DNA from: Verrucomicrobiota bacterium
Lineage (GTDB): Bacteria > Verrucomicrobiota > Verrucomicrobiia > Limisphaerales > AV2
DNA length: 6,507 nucleotides
Assembly: GCA_003218935.1 (NCBI GenBank)
Contig: QHPA01000283.1
Coordinates: forward strand, 1 to 6,507
Reading direction: 5' to 3'
Position 1 is the stretch's first letter, and each line of letters starts with the position of its first letter. Under the pieces are notes generated by a model. The model saw only the letters and a list, made by a program, of their open reading frames with translations. It had not been told where the DNA came from and did not search any database. Positions 6,402 to 6,507 of this stretch are shown here, piece after piece. The translations under genes were made by a program, and so were the position numbers.

Positions 6402-6426
6402 CTGTTTCAATCAGCAAAATGCGGCC
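6402..6426 (+). repeat. Left arm of a perfect 25-bp inverted repeat
   Basis: CTGTTTCAATCAGCAAAATG followed by CGGCC is the exact reverse complement of 6483-6507. It starts 44 bases upstream of the amidohydrolase start, so that gene's promoter may lie within or beside it. Read on the minus strand, the extended unit (6441 down to 6404) begins GTTGCC and ends GCTGATTGAAAC, the style of a CRISPR repeat. It may equally be a terminal repeat of a small mobile element. The function is unknown. Confidence 0.85.
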
Positions 6427-6482
6427 CCGTCGGCGGGCAACAGGGCCATTGAGAAAGTTCGCGCAAGTGGTTTCGCAGCCGA

Positions 6483-6507
6483 GGCCGCATTTTGCTGATT
6501 GAAACAG
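6483..6507 (-). repeat. Right arm of the 25-bp inverted repeat, within a 36-nt CRISPR-repeat-like unit
   Basis: GGCCGCATTTTGCTGATTGA followed by AACAG mirrors 6402-6426 without mismatch and runs to the last base of the window, so the repeat may extend further. Bases 6470-6505 form a 36-nt unit that starts GTTTCGC and ends ATTGAAAC. Both the length and the terminal GTTTC/GAAAC dyad are usual for type I and III CRISPR repeats. Only one copy in this orientation is present, no spacer series is seen and no cas gene lies in the window, so a CRISPR array is only a possibility. The 56 bases between the arms hold no recognisable gene. Confidence 0.8.

Noticed and set aside
5867..6502. Long plus-strand open frame of 211 codons opposite the amidohydrolase
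   Set aside because: It is antisense to a clear Tat-signal amidohydrolase, is arginine-rich in the way of GC-rich shadow frames and has no recognisable domain.
6402..6507. Integron attC site
   Set aside because: The outer ends do not carry the RYYYAAC and GTTRRRY core sites, the arms match too perfectly for an attC, and no integrase or cassette series is present.
1..6507. tRNA, rRNA or known riboswitch
   Set aside because: Reading the intergenic spacers by eye showed no cloverleaf, rRNA signature or riboswitch core; nearly all bases are coding.

Overview
This window reads as part of a high-GC genome of the Verrucomicrobia/Planctomycetes (PVC) group. The suggestion rests on gene families, not on a marker gene: a PVC-type soluble dehydrogenase-like beta-propeller protein, a DUF1080 (3-keto-disaccharide hydrolase-type) lipoprotein, a secreted acetylxylan-esterase-like hydrolase and a Tat-exported amidohydrolase. 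The first gene is cut by the left edge and the last bases are one arm of an inverted repeat, so the window could be a short metagenomic contig broken at a repeat; that is inference.

Layout. Bases 1-1132 hold the 3' end of the beta-propeller gene. Its reading frame breaks near 984-990 and its recognisable C-terminal tail continues in another frame to 1132. An M50 site-2 protease-type membrane protein follows (1156-1977, +). Two bases after its stop lies the stop of a convergent HhH-GPD DNA glycosylase (1980-2591, -). A 58-bp divergent spacer separates that from the DUF1080 lipoprotein (2650-3267, +). A secreted alpha/beta hydrolase comes next (3405-4478, +), then a lower-GC gene for a small two-helix membrane protein with a C-terminal zinc-ribbon-like motif (4571-4945, +). 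An antibiotic-biosynthesis-monooxygenase (ABM) fold protein (5067-5402, +) overlaps tail-to-tail by 4 bp with a Tat-signal Amidohydro_2 enzyme (5399-6358, -). The window ends in a perfect 25-bp inverted repeat (6402-6426 / 6483-6507) whose right copy sits in a 36-nt unit resembling a CRISPR repeat.

How the genes fit together. The propeller protein, DUF1080 lipoprotein, esterase-like hydrolase and amidohydrolase are all predicted or expected to be exported and fit the periplasmic carbohydrate catabolism typical of PVC bacteria. They do not form one operon: strands alternate and spacers are 58-120 bp. The glycosylase (alkylation repair), M50 protease and ABM protein look like unrelated housekeeping or stress functions. 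No complete new multi-gene system is visible. The points most worth following are the terminal inverted repeat, the disrupted first gene and the odd membrane zinc-ribbon gene.
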